64,000 nt of DNA from Bradyrhizobium sp. LMTR 3 (GTDB taxonomy: Bacteria > Pseudomonadota > Alphaproteobacteria > Rhizobiales > Xanthobacteraceae). The position numbers and the translations under genes are program-made. The notes under the pieces were generated by a model. That model did no database searches and had not been told where the DNA came from. It saw only the letters and a list, made by a program, of their open reading frames with translations. Positions 1 to 9,078 of this stretch are shown piece by piece (the stretch's first letter is position 1; each line of letters starts with the position of its first letter). The stretch spans positions 124,001-188,000 of the forward strand of contig NZ_MAXC01000051.1 of the NCBI RefSeq assembly GCF_001693485.1. Direction: 5' to 3'.

Positions 1-741
1 GCCGACGCCGTCGCGCGCTTGCACGCCGAGAGCGAGCGCATCGGCATTCGCATCGGAGCTGCAGTGAGCGTCAAGCAAATTGAAAGGGCGAAGGACCGCC
101 TGCGCGTCGTCTTCAGCCATAACGGCACCGTGCACGTAGCCGAGGCCGACCGTGTCGTCAACGGCGCCGGACGCGTCGCCAATGTCGATACGCTGGATCT
201 TGCCGCGGGCCAGGTCGAGCAAGCCAATGGCCGCGTCGCAATCGACCGCCATTTGCGGTCGACCTCCAATCCCAACGTATATGTCTGCGGCGACGCAGTT
301 CCGACCTCGCCGCAATTGTCGCCGATCGCGACCTATGAGGGCGACATCGTCGGCCGAAACATCGTCGAAGGCGCTAAGTACAGCCCGGACTACGCGAGCA
401 TGGCGACATCGGTCTACACGGTGCCGCCGCTCACCTCGGTTGGCCTGACGGAAGCCGCCGCCAGGCAGAACGGCCTTGCGATCGACGTCCACGTCAATGA
501 CATGCTCGACTGGTTCTCCGCGAAAACCTATGCCGAAACAGTGGCGTGGTCGAAAGTAATCGTCGATCAGGCCACTGACCGCATCCTTGGTGCTCATTTC
601 GTCGGGCATTCGGGGCAGGAACTGGTGAACATCTTCGGATTGGCGATGCGGTTCGGCATTACCGCGAGCCAGATCCGGGAAAACGTCTACGCCTATCCGA
701 CCTTCTCCTCCGACATCAAACACATGCTCGGCCACGGCTAG
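1..741 (+). CDS. Pyridine nucleotide-disulfide oxidoreductase, C-terminal part (5' end outside window)
   Basis: The frame is open from base 1, so the gene begins upstream and only about 246 residues are visible. They include the end of the NAD(P)-binding domain, the second FAD-contact motif (YVCGDAVPTSPQLSPIA) and the dimerisation domain ending near AYPTFSSDIKHM. This matches the glutathione reductase/mercuric reductase-like branch of flavin disulfide reductases, which use NAD(P)H and FAD. The canonical HPTxxE catalytic motif of glutathione reductase is not present; the equivalent stretch reads AYPTFSSD, so it may be a non-classical member with a different acceptor. The N-terminal redox-cysteine motif cannot be checked. 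The family is clear; the substrate is unknown. Confidence 0.8.
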   Translation, partial: ADAVARLHAESERIGIRIGAAVSVKQIERAKDRLRVVFSHNGTVHVAEADRVVNGAGRVANVDTLDLAAGQVEQANGRVAIDRHLRSTSNPNVYVCGDAVPTSPQLSPIATYEGDIVGRNIVEGAKYSPDYASMATSVYTVPPLTSVGLTEAAARQNGLAIDVHVNDMLDWFSAKTYAETVAWSKVIVDQATDRILGAHFVGHSGQELVNIFGLAMRFGITASQIRENVYAYPTFSSDIKHMLGHG

Positions 742-782
742 ATGAAAACGCTCTAGTCCTACTCCGTCATCGCTGCTCTAGC

Positions 783-907
783 CCTCATCCTGAGGCGCCC
801 GCAGAGCGGGCGTCTCGAAGGATGTAAGCCACGGGCGGGGCCTCATGGTTCTCCCGGCGATGCGAAGCATCGTCCGGAAACGCGCTTCACGCTCCTCACC
901 ATGAGGG
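783..907. repeat. Intergenic palindromic repeat (CTCATCCTGAG/CCTCATGG family)
   Basis: The 742-1052 gap holds no credible gene. It contains nested inverted repeats: CTCATCCTGAGGCGCCCGC against GCGGGCGTCTCGAAGGATG, then CCTCATGGTT against TCCTCACCATGAGG. A near copy lies at 41622-41740. Such elements are common between genes in Bradyrhizobium-type genomes and may form RNA hairpins after the upstream gene. Confidence 0.65.
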
Positions 908-1052
908 GCCAATGACGCAGTAGAACTAACCGCATAGCAGGGAGCTATCGAGTCAAAAGCCAACCGGCATTTCCTCTCGTGCGTCATTTCCACGATGGTG
1001 GTGACGTAGCCGGACCATCCGGTGCCAAGGCAAAACCAGAGGAGACCACGAC

Positions 1053-1544
1053 ATGTCCAAATCCAACGTCACGTCGCGCATGGTCTGGCAGGGCCTCGCG
1101 CTCGCCGGATTGATCGCAGGTTCGGTTGCGACCGCCTCGAGCGCCGTGGCCGGCGAATGCCCGGCCGGAAAAATGCAGGCAAATGTCCGCCCGATGGTCG
1201 ACCACAAGCCGGTCGGTGTCACCGACGTCACGCTCGGCTCGATCAATCTCGAGAAGCAGCCGGCCAACATCAGGGATCGCGAGCTGCGCTTCCGCAAGCT
1301 GACCATCGAGCCCGGCGGCATCGTACCCTGGCACAGCCATGACGACCGGCCTGCGCTGATCTATGTCCAGCAGGGCGAGATTGTCGAGTACGCCAGCAAC
1401 TGCTCGGAGCCGATCGTGCACAAGGCCGGCGAGATCAGGCCGGAAGTCGCCGGCACCTCGCACTGGTGGAAGAATCTCGGCAAGGAGACCGTCATTCTCT
1501 ATGTCGGCGACGTCCGCAAGGATCCGCACGACCACAATATGTAA
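1053..1544 (+). CDS. Secreted cupin-domain protein
   Basis: A 163-residue protein with a signal peptide (hydrophobic stretch about residues 13-31, likely cleaved after AVA at 33). The rest is one cupin barrel. Motif 1 is GGIVPWHSHDDRPALIYVQQG with metal-ligand candidates His94 and His96, and motif 2 ends in GTSHWWKN with His137. The Glu normally found in motif 1 is not obvious. The start is supported by GAGGAG 9 bases upstream of the ATG. It is probably a periplasmic metal-binding cupin. Nothing in the neighbourhood fixes its substrate. It stands alone, 120 bases before an MFS gene on the same strand. Confidence 0.75.
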   Translation: MSKSNVTSRMVWQGLALAGLIAGSVATASSAVAGECPAGKMQANVRPMVDHKPVGVTDVTLGSINLEKQPANIRDRELRFRKLTIEPGGIVPWHSHDDRPALIYVQQGEIVEYASNCSEPIVHKAGEIRPEVAGTSHWWKNLGKETVILYVGDVRKDPHDHNM

Positions 1545-1664
1545 GGAGCTGTAACGAGCGCCACCCGACGTCTCGTTGCCGGATGTGACGGCCTGGGGAC
1601 CCCGTGTCGTCCCACACGCCTTGGCGTCACATCCTTCTTTCTCGATAAGATATTGAGAAGCGCC

Positions 1665-2894
1665 ATGACCAGCATGTCCGCGCCGATGAAATCCCAAGCG
1701 ATGGAAATGCATGGTCACTCACCCGGCGTGGCGCTACGATCCCTGGTCATTGGCCTCACGGCGTTCCTGACCGTGGTGGATCTGTTCGCGACGCAGGCGA
1801 TTCTTCCGTCGCTGACCCGGCACTACAATGTAACCCCGGCCGCCATGGGTATCGCCGTCAATGCCAGCACCATCGGCATGGCCGTTGCCGGCCTCGTTGT
1901 CGGCTTCTTCAGCCCGCACATCGATCGCCGGCTCGGCATTCTCGTCAGCCTGGTCGTGCTCGCGGTCCCCACCACGTTGCTGGCGATCGCGCCTGATCTC
2001 ACGACGTTTACGGTGCTTCGCATCGCCCAGGGCCTCTGCATGGCCTCGGCGTTCGCGTTGACGCTGGCCCATCTCGGCGAGCAATGCAGTTCGATGGATG
2101 CGGGCGGCGCTTTCGCAGCCTATATCACCGGCAACGTAGCAAGCAATCTGATCGGCCGGCTGGTGTCGGCCGCCGTGGTCGACGCGCTCGGGCTGGCCTC
2201 GAACTTCTATTTCTTCGCGCTGCTCAATCTCGCCGGTGCCGTGCTGGTCTATTTCACCATCCATCGGGTCAAGCCGATGCACGCGGTGCTCACGGTGCAA
2301 TCGCCGCTCGCGGCAACGATCGAGCATTGGCGTAACCCGGCGCTGCGTTCGGCCTTCGCTATCGGCTTCTGCATCCTGTTTGCCTTTATCGGCACCTTCA
2401 CCTTTGTCAATTTTGTGCTGGTCCGTGCGCCGCTCTCGCTCGGACGGATGGACCTCGGCCTTGTCTATTTCGTCTTCGCGCCATCCGTGGTCACGACGCT
2501 GTTTGCCGGCAGGGCTGTCGCCCGGTTTGGCACGCGGCCAGCCATCTGGGGGGCGCTGGCCGTGGCGGCCATTGGATTGCCTTTGATGCTCTCTTCCCAC
2601 CTGCCGCATGTATTGGCCGGCATGGTACTGGTCGGCGTCGGGACGTTCTTTGCGCAGGCCTGCGCCACCGGCTTCGTCGGCCAGGCCGCCAGTGACTACC
2701 GCGGCATTGCCAGCGGAACCTATCTTGCCTGCTATTTCCTCGGAGGTCTCGTCGGCAGCGCCGTGCTGGGCCAGTTGTTCGACCGCTTCGGATGGAGCGC
2801 CTGCATCGCCGGCGTCGGCGCGTCGCTCGCCATCGCGGCGCTATTGACCGTGGGCCTCACGCTTAAACCTCAGTCCGCCGGGTCTCCGGCATGA
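1665..2894 (+). CDS. MFS transporter
   Basis: About 409 residues with roughly 12 hydrophobic segments after a short polar N-terminus rich in Met and His. The fold matches the sugar-efflux/AraJ-like part of the major facilitator superfamily, with the cytoplasmic loop after helix 2 reading FFSPHIDRRLG. ATG 1665 is preferred because GAGAAG ends 4 bases before it; a TTG at 1653 would add four residues. The 3' end overlaps the convergent MFS gene by 32 bases. It is most likely a proton-driven exporter of small molecules; the substrate cannot be read from the sequence. Confidence 0.8.
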   Translation: MTSMSAPMKSQAMEMHGHSPGVALRSLVIGLTAFLTVVDLFATQAILPSLTRHYNVTPAAMGIAVNASTIGMAVAGLVVGFFSPHIDRRLGILVSLVVLAVPTTLLAIAPDLTTFTVLRIAQGLCMASAFALTLAHLGEQCSSMDAGGAFAAYITGNVASNLIGRLVSAAVVDALGLASNFYFFALLNLAGAVLVYFTIHRVKPMHAVLTVQSPLAATIEHWRNPALRSAFAIGFCILFAFIGTFTFVNFVLVRAPLSLGRMDLGLVYFVFAPSVVTTLFAGRAVARFGTRPAIWGALAVAAIGLPLMLSSHLPHVLAGMVLVGVGTFFAQACATGFVGQAASDYRGIASGTYLACYFLGGLVGSAVLGQLFDRFGWSACIAGVGASLAIAALLTVGLTLKPQSAGSPA

Positions 2895-4155
2895 ACGCCC
2901 AGATCAGCGTCAAGCCAAGGGCTGCGATCCCCGCCAGCCCGATGAACGCGACGCTGCTGCCAAAAATATCGCTGATATAGCCCGCCAATACCGTGCTCAG
3001 CGAAGCACCGATGCCGGTCGCGGTTCCGACGATCCCCTGCGCCAGATTGAAGTGGCCGCTGCCGTAGGCGACATCGGCCACGATCAGCGGCACCATTACG
3101 CTGAGCACGGCCGCGGTAATGCCGTCGAACACTTGCACCAGGACCAGAACATAGGGATCGCGAACCACCGCAAACAGCAAACCACGGATCGCCAGCGCAG
3201 CGAACGCCAAGAGCAGCAGCGGCCGCCTCCCCCACGCCTGAGCCTTGCGCCCGACCGAGGGTGAAGTCAACGCGACGATCGCTTGAGGTACGATGATGCA
3301 AGCCGCAATCAGCACCGGCGCCCATTGAGCCGATCGCGTCGTGACCACGCCGGCCATCAGCGGCAGCATGGCGGCGTTGGCGAGTTGAAACAGCAATACG
3401 CCGCCGGCGAAGATCAGCAGCGGGCGCTGCCGAAGGAGATGAAGCACACTGGTCGCCTCCTTGTCGGCGGCCTTGGTATCATCGCCGTCCTCGCTCAAGG
3501 CACCGTGCGCCTGCGCCACGTTGATTTCCTGGCCACGAATCCGGGCAAGCGCCAACAAGGTGGGAATTGTGAGAAAGAAGGTGACGAAGAAGACCGACTG
3601 ACTTGACAGCAGATAGCCGGATGCGCCCATCAGCGCCGCCGCTGAACCATTACCCAGGGACGCGAAACGGGCATTGCGCCCGAGCCGTTCCCCGATCGCA
3701 AACGGCCCGACCAGGCCGAGGCTGATCGCGGCAATTGCCGGACCCAGCACGCAGCTCGCAAGCGCATGCAAGATGGCGGCCGCAGTTACTACCGGGAAGA
3801 TCGGCCATAAGGCGTAGGCCAGCGCGGCGCAGCCGATGGTGGCGACAGCAAGCCCCGCCACCAGCCGCTCGGAACGGGCTGCATCGACAACGGCTCCGCC
3901 CGGCATCTGCCCGAGCAGGCCGATGATCCCGCCGATCGACAGCACGAAGCCAATCTCAACCTGCGTCCATTTCTGCGTGGTGAGGTAAACCGCGATAAAC
4001 GGACCGAATCCGGTCTGCACGTCGGCGAGAAAGAAGATGAACCAGTCGAGGCCGCGGTGGCTCTCGCGCGACGGTTTGGGCCGCTCGCTGGGTGCGGGCG
4101 GCACCGGCACAACATTTCCCTCGCCGGCGGATCGCCCATGGCGATCGTCGTTCAT
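2863..4155 (-). CDS. MFS transporter
   Basis: 430 residues: a polar N-terminus of about 35 residues, two six-helix bundles, and a long hydrophilic central loop (around residues 215-240, rich in Glu and Asp). An MFS loop motif GGAVVDAARSERL follows helix 2. It lies 45 bases downstream of the PRC-barrel gene and probably shares its transcript. The annotated ATG has no good ribosome-binding site, whereas a strong AAAGGAG is placed 8 bases before an in-frame CTG at 4188. The true start may therefore be that rare codon, adding 11 residues. Substrate unknown. Confidence 0.78.
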   Translation of the reverse strand: MNDDRHGRSAGEGNVVPVPPAPSERPKPSRESHRGLDWFIFFLADVQTGFGPFIAVYLTTQKWTQVEIGFVLSIGGIIGLLGQMPGGAVVDAARSERLVAGLAVATIGCAALAYALWPIFPVVTAAAILHALASCVLGPAIAAISLGLVGPFAIGERLGRNARFASLGNGSAAALMGASGYLLSSQSVFFVTFFLTIPTLLALARIRGQEINVAQAHGALSEDGDDTKAADKEATSVLHLLRQRPLLIFAGGVLLFQLANAAMLPLMAGVVTTRSAQWAPVLIAACIIVPQAIVALTSPSVGRKAQAWGRRPLLLLAFAALAIRGLLFAVVRDPYVLVLVQVFDGITAAVLSVMVPLIVADVAYGSGHFNLAQGIVGTATGIGASLSTVLAGYISDIFGSSVAFIGLAGIAALGLTLIWAFMPETRRTEV

Positions 4156-4200
4156 CGGATCGAGCGACTGGGACGGGCGCGCGATCAGACCGTTTCTCCT

Positions 4201-4698
4201 TTATTTGTCGAAATCCCACGGCTGTAAGCGGCCGGCCGCACCGAGCACGATGACCGGCGCGTCCTGCTTGTATTCCGGCGCCGCTATCACCTGCTCCTTG
4301 GTCAACTCGAGCGTGATGCTGTCACTCTTGTTGGCAACACGGCCAAAACGCAGCGCACTCCAGTCGACGACGATCTTTCGGCTGCCGACACCGAGAAAGC
4401 CGCCGAAATCGATGACGGCGGCGCGCACGGTGCCCTCGCGGTCCACGATCACGTCGACGATGCGTCCCATATTTTCGTTGGCCGCACTGCGGACCTCGCG
4501 GCCCAGAATGCCGAGCGCGTCGCGGGCGCCGATCACAGTGACCGACGCCGGAGGCGCCGGTTCCTTTTTCGTGGCACCTTTCGCGGCATCGGCCGGAGCG
4601 GCACGGCTTCCCTGCGTTCCATTATCTTCCGCTGCCGAAACCGGAAGGCTCACCGCTAGCCCGGCGATCAGCGATATGATGACAATACCGGCGCGCAT
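4201..4698 (-). CDS. Secreted PRC-barrel domain protein
   Basis: 165 residues. A signal peptide spans about residues 1-22 (ends VSAAE), followed by a Pro/Ala/Lys-rich linker to about residue 50. A PRC-barrel follows, with the typical stretch NENMGRIVDVIVDREGTVRA then AVIDFGGFLGVGSRKIVVDW. AGGAGG lies 4 bases before the chosen ATG; an upstream in-frame ATG at 4725 has no such site. PRC-barrels act as small adaptor or binding modules, and secreted versions are frequent in rhizobia. It lies between a debranching-like enzyme and an MFS gene, all on the minus strand. Function unknown. Confidence 0.8.
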   Translation of the reverse strand: MRAGIVIISLIAGLAVSLPVSAAEDNGTQGSRAAPADAAKGATKKEPAPPASVTVIGARDALGILGREVRSAANENMGRIVDVIVDREGTVRAAVIDFGGFLGVGSRKIVVDWSALRFGRVANKSDSITLELTKEQVIAAPEYKQDAPVIVLGAAGRLQPWDFDK

Positions 4699-4744
4699 AT
4701 GGCCTCCTGAACTCCGAAGACGCATGGATGGGAATGCACGACCG

Positions 4745-6943
4745 CTAATGCGTCAACACGATCGACACCTGAATCTGTCCGCGCGTGCGCAATACCTCGA
4801 GCGACACAACCTCGCCGTGGCGGCGGACCCTCAAGTCGACGCTGGAGGACCCGATCCGCAGATCGCGCAATACCACCTCGTTGAGGAATTCCGGCAGGCG
4901 CGGATCACGAAGACGGATCTCGCCACCCGCCGCATCGAATTCTAGACCGAGCGTCGCCTCAAGCAGGGTAAAGGGCGTCGCGCTGGCCCAGGCCTGCGGC
5001 GCACAGGCGACCGGATAAAGCACGGGTCCCCGCCGCTTCTCCCGTCGGAATCCGCAGAACAATTCCGGCAGCCGCCGCAAGTCCATGTAGCTCGCAGCGT
5101 CGAACAGGCCCTTGAACAGATGCGCCGCCGAATGCTTCAGGCCGTAGCGCGCAAAACCGAGCGCGATCAGCGCGTTGTCGTGCGGCCAGATCGACCCGTC
5201 GTGATAGGACATCGGGTTGTAGCGAACCTCGCCATAGGCAACGGTGCGGATGCCCCATCCCGAAAAGAATTTCTGGCTCATCAGATCGGCCGCAACAAGA
5301 CGGGCACGATCGGTCCGAACGATGCCGGTGAAAAGAAGCTGGCCGGCATTGGAAGTTCGGACCTTGCACGGCCGCTTGGCGCCATCGAGCGCCAGTGCGT
5401 AGGTGCCGAGTTCCTCGCACCAGAACGCCTCCTCGAAGCGCTCGGCCAGCAGCAGGGCTGCGGATTCGAGTTCTGCCGCCCGGTCGATGAATCCCAGCCG
5501 CCGGGCGCAGCGCGCCGCCAGCCGCTTGGCGGCAAACACATATCCCTGAACTTCCGCCAGCGCGATGTAGCCCTCGGCGAGCTGTCCATCAGCGTGGAAG
5601 ATCGCGTCGAAGGAATCCTTCCAGCCCTGGTTGGCAAGCCCCTGCTCGGTGGCGCGCTGGTACTCGACGAAGCCGTCACGATCAGGGTCGCCGGGGCCGT
5701 CGATCCATCGCAACGCCGCCTCGATCGCGGGCCATAGTTCGGCCAGCGTTTCCTCGTCGCCGGTGCGCTCGACATAGAGGCCGGCCAGCAGCACGAACAG
5801 CGACGTGGAGTCGACGCTGCCGTAATATTGCGCGAACGGCACTTCGCGCAGCGCCGCCATCTCGCCGCCGCGCATTTCGTGCAAGATCTTGCCAGGTTCG
5901 GCATCGGCAAGCGGATCGACCTCCTTGGCCTGAAAATGAGCCAGCCGCCGCAGCACGCCCTTGGCGATACGCGGATCGACCCACAACATCTGCAGCGCGG
6001 TGATCAGCCCGTCGCGGCCGAACGTCGTTGAGTACCAGGGGATGCCGGCATAGGGATATCTGCCCTGCGGCGTATCCGTCATCAGCATGTTGAGATCGGC
6101 CATCGCCTGGCACAGCACCTCGTTGAAGATATTGTTCGACGTCTCGATACTGGCTGCGCCGGCCGTCGACCGTCGCATCTCGCGGCGATGCGCCAGCAGG
6201 CCGCGATAGAATGGTACCGGCTTCTGCATGGCCGGCTTGTTGCAGGATACCGCGACGAACAATGCGATCACTTGCCTGGGTGCCAGTTCGAAATGATAGG
6301 TTGCAGAATTGACCGCGAGCCGCGTCGGCCGCGGCTCGAAATGCAACGCTGTAATGCGGGCCTTACCGTCGAGCCCGCTGTATTCCAGCATGACATCAGC
6401 GGGACCAAGCAACCGGCTGGAGCCTACACCCCGGCGCGAGCGGCGCTCGCCGCGCACCTCGAACAAATCGGCGAAATCATTGTCGAACAGCAGCGTCAGG
6501 TCGAAGCTCGCCGGCCTATCGCCGTGATTTTGCAGCGCGATGCGCTGGTAGGCTGTGCCGCGCCACAGGAAGATCGAGCGAACGATGTGCAGCGTGTCCT
6601 TCTGCAACGCCAGCCTGCCGTTACGGTACACGTCCGAATTGGTGAGATCGACGGTCAGCGCCGAATTATCATCGCGCAGATTGGAGCCGAGCAACAGCGG
6701 CTGAACTTCGTCGAGCACCATCTCCAGCCGGGCGAGGTAACGTGTATCGGCGTTGAACAGACCGTCGGGCCCGCCAGCGGAGGCGCCGATATCGCCATGG
6801 CTGTCCAGCACGATAAAGGTATCATCGTGCTTGAGCGAGCAGCGCGGCCGCGTCGCCGGTCCCGTCATCGGGATGTAGAATGGCGACTCCGCGACGTGTT
6901 CGGCAGCCTGAACGGTGATCAGTTGGCTGACTTCGGCTGTCAT
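4745..6943 (-). CDS. Glycogen debranching-like enzyme (amylo-alpha-1,6-glucosidase family)
   Basis: 732 residues. The N-terminal 220 residues match the bacterial glycogen-debranching N-terminal beta domain (FIVLDSHGDI...NADTRYLARLE). The rest is an (alpha/alpha)6 barrel with the family signature STTFGRDGLITALQMLW near residue 305 and YGEVRYNPMSYHDGSIWPHDN in the catalytic region. GAGGGG precedes the ATG at good spacing. These proteins are related to GH15/GH63-type glucosidases and may trim alpha-glucans, trehalose-related or osmoregulated glycans. The neighbouring GT4 glycosyltransferase and ABC exporter suggest work on a cell-envelope or storage glycan. No signal peptide is seen, so it is probably cytoplasmic. 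Confidence 0.82.
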   Translation of the reverse strand: MTAEVSQLITVQAAEHVAESPFYIPMTGPATRPRCSLKHDDTFIVLDSHGDIGASAGGPDGLFNADTRYLARLEMVLDEVQPLLLGSNLRDDNSALTVDLTNSDVYRNGRLALQKDTLHIVRSIFLWRGTAYQRIALQNHGDRPASFDLTLLFDNDFADLFEVRGERRSRRGVGSSRLLGPADVMLEYSGLDGKARITALHFEPRPTRLAVNSATYHFELAPRQVIALFVAVSCNKPAMQKPVPFYRGLLAHRREMRRSTAGAASIETSNNIFNEVLCQAMADLNMLMTDTPQGRYPYAGIPWYSTTFGRDGLITALQMLWVDPRIAKGVLRRLAHFQAKEVDPLADAEPGKILHEMRGGEMAALREVPFAQYYGSVDSTSLFVLLAGLYVERTGDEETLAELWPAIEAALRWIDGPGDPDRDGFVEYQRATEQGLANQGWKDSFDAIFHADGQLAEGYIALAEVQGYVFAAKRLAARCARRLGFIDRAAELESAALLLAERFEEAFWCEELGTYALALDGAKRPCKVRTSNAGQLLFTGIVRTDRARLVAADLMSQKFFSGWGIRTVAYGEVRYNPMSYHDGSIWPHDNALIALGFARYGLKHSAAHLFKGLFDAASYMDLRRLPELFCGFRREKRRGPVLYPVACAPQAWASATPFTLLEATLGLEFDAAGGEIRLRDPRLPEFLNEVVLRDLRIGSSSVDLRVRRHGEVVSLEVLRTRGQIQVSIVLTH

Positions 6944-7011
6944 TTTGACCCCTCAAGCGATTTCCTTGCGTTGTGATGGACGCATCGGGACGCAAACGCT
7001 ACTGCCGCAGA

Positions 7012-8775
7012 TCAGGCCGCGTGGGTGGCGAGACGGCCCATTTCGCGCGCTACCAATTCGCGGTAAGGGCCCCTTCCCTGCAGGAGAATGTCCGGCGGAC
7101 CGTCCTCGATGATCCGCCCGCCCTGCAATACCACAACACGGTCAAAATTGCGCAAGGTGGCGAGACGGTGGGCGATGGCAATCACGGTGCGTCCTCGCAT
7201 CAACCGCGACAACGCCTCGCGGATCGCCTCTTCGGATTCGCTGTCGAGCGCCGCGGTTGCCTCGTCCAGCAACAGGATCGGCGCGTCTTTCAGGAAGGCG
7301 CGCGCGATGGCGATCCGCTGCCGCTGCCCGCCGGAAACCTTGATGCCGCGATCGCCAACCATCGTCGCCATGCCTTCGGGGAGATTCTCGATGAAATCGC
7401 AGCGCGCCGCGATTGCCGCGCGCAGCACCTCGTCGTCGGTCGCGTTCGGACGTCCGTAGCGGATATTTTCCATGATCGAGCGGTGGAACAGCGAGATGTC
7501 CTGCGGCACGACCGAGATCGCCTCGCGCAGGCTCTGCTGCGTCACCCGTGAGATATCCTGGCCGTCGATCATGATGCTGCCGTGCTGGACGTCGTAGAAC
7601 CGCTGCAGCAGCACAAACAGGCTGGATTTCCCGCCGCCGGAATGGCCGACCAGCCCGACCCGTTGTCCCGGCTGAATGCGCAAGGAGAACTTCTCGAACA
7701 CCTGAACGCCGCCGGGATAGTGGAACGAGACGTTGTTGAAGGCGACGGCGGCGCCGCTGCGGATCAGCGGCTCGGCCTCGGGATGATCCTTCAATTCGTG
7801 CGGCAGCAGCAAGGTGGCAATCGCCTCCGTCAGGCGGGCGACGTGCTGGGTCACGTCAACCAGCGCCACCGCAAGGTCGCGCGTCGCGCTCAGGATCGAG
7901 AGCCCGAGCGTACATACCAGTACGACATCGCCGGTGGTCGCCGCGCCCCGCTGCCAGAGCGTGATGACCCACGCCAGCAGCGCGATCGTCAGCAGAATAG
8001 TCACAACGGCGTGAAGCAGCCGCAGCTTCTCGAGATAACGGAGGCTGCGCCCGCGGGCGTCGAGTTCCCGTTCGACGGTGGCGTCGAAGCGATCGTGTTC
8101 GTAGCTGAGGCCGCAGAACGCGCGGACCAGCGGCAGATTGCTGATGACGTCGACCATCTCGCCGTCCACCGCAGCCGCCTTGTCAGCAAAGTCATCATGC
8201 AGCGGCTTGCCCGCCGCGGCGAGGTGAAACATCGCCATCAGCATGATACCCGCGATGATGATCAAGCCCGCAGACATCGCAAGACTGACGGTTCCTATGA
8301 GGAGTATCGCCGAAACGGTCGCGATGCACGGCGGCAACACGTTCCATACGAACATGTTTTCGACGGTGAAGACGGCATTGGATGTCGCGGTGATACGGCT
8401 GGTCAGCATGCCCGGCAGCCGGTCAGAGAAATAGCTGGGGGCATGACCGGTCAGGTGGCGGAACATATCGCGGCGGAGATCGCCGGTGACGCCGACGAAG
8501 GTGAAGCTCGCCGTCCAGCTCGCGACCCGCCACAGCAGATTATCCGCCGCGATCAGCGACATGAGAAAAGCGAATGCCAGCCATACGCTACTTGCGTGCG
8601 ACGAACCGGCCGTCAGGCTGTCGACCAGACTCTTCACGCCATATTGCGTGCCCACCGAGCATGCAACCGCTGCAACGACGGCAGATACGATGACTACATG
8701 GGCTCCGCGGCGCCTGCGCAGATAGCGCAAGACAAAAGGAAGCGGCCGCCGCACATACCCTGAAAGATTATCCAT
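7012..8775 (-). CDS. ABC transporter, fused membrane domain and ATPase (exporter type)
   Basis: 587 residues. About six transmembrane helices span residues 25-310. The nucleotide-binding domain follows: Walker A GHSGGGKSS, signature VSGGQRQRIAIARAF, Walker B ILLLDEATAALD and H-loop AIAHRL. This is a half-transporter of the MsbA/lipid-glycan export class and should work as a homodimer in the inner membrane. It lies 68 bases downstream of nothing on its own strand except the debranching-like gene that follows it, and it is divergent from the GT4 glycosyltransferase. Export of a glycan or glycolipid made by these neighbours is plausible but unproven. Confidence 0.87.
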   Translation of the reverse strand: MDNLSGYVRRPLPFVLRYLRRRRGAHVVIVSAVVAAVACSVGTQYGVKSLVDSLTAGSSHASSVWLAFAFLMSLIAADNLLWRVASWTASFTFVGVTGDLRRDMFRHLTGHAPSYFSDRLPGMLTSRITATSNAVFTVENMFVWNVLPPCIATVSAILLIGTVSLAMSAGLIIIAGIMLMAMFHLAAAGKPLHDDFADKAAAVDGEMVDVISNLPLVRAFCGLSYEHDRFDATVERELDARGRSLRYLEKLRLLHAVVTILLTIALLAWVITLWQRGAATTGDVVLVCTLGLSILSATRDLAVALVDVTQHVARLTEAIATLLLPHELKDHPEAEPLIRSGAAVAFNNVSFHYPGGVQVFEKFSLRIQPGQRVGLVGHSGGGKSSLFVLLQRFYDVQHGSIMIDGQDISRVTQQSLREAISVVPQDISLFHRSIMENIRYGRPNATDDEVLRAAIAARCDFIENLPEGMATMVGDRGIKVSGGQRQRIAIARAFLKDAPILLLDEATAALDSESEEAIREALSRLMRGRTVIAIAHRLATLRNFDRVVVLQGGRIIEDGPPDILLQGRGPYRELVAREMGRLATHAA

Positions 8776-9078
8776 GTCGTCTGCAAACCTGTTGAGAGTG
8801 AAAGGGAATCCCTAACGTACATCGCGCACGAGGTCGTGAACGGTGCCGCTTCGGGTTTGCTGGCGCGCAGCCATCACCGCGCAACAATTCTGCAGCATCG
8901 AAGTCGCCTTAAATCTGTTGGTGTCAGATGGCATCAGCAAGACAGTCGTGTGGAAGAACCAAGATGCGCCGATGATGGGAACTTCGCAGATGCAAGAACG
9001 TTCCCACCTCCGGCACGCCGGTGCCGATCTGCGGGCTGAGGGATTTATCCAACCAACATTCGAAACAGGAGACGAAAG
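8776..9078. other. Divergent intergenic region without a gene
   Basis: About 300 bases separate the divergent ABC exporter and the GT4 gene. Short open frames here have poor start sites and no recognisable product. The region should hold both promoters. The only firm element is AGGAGACGAAAG just before the GT4 start at 9079. Confidence 0.5.
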
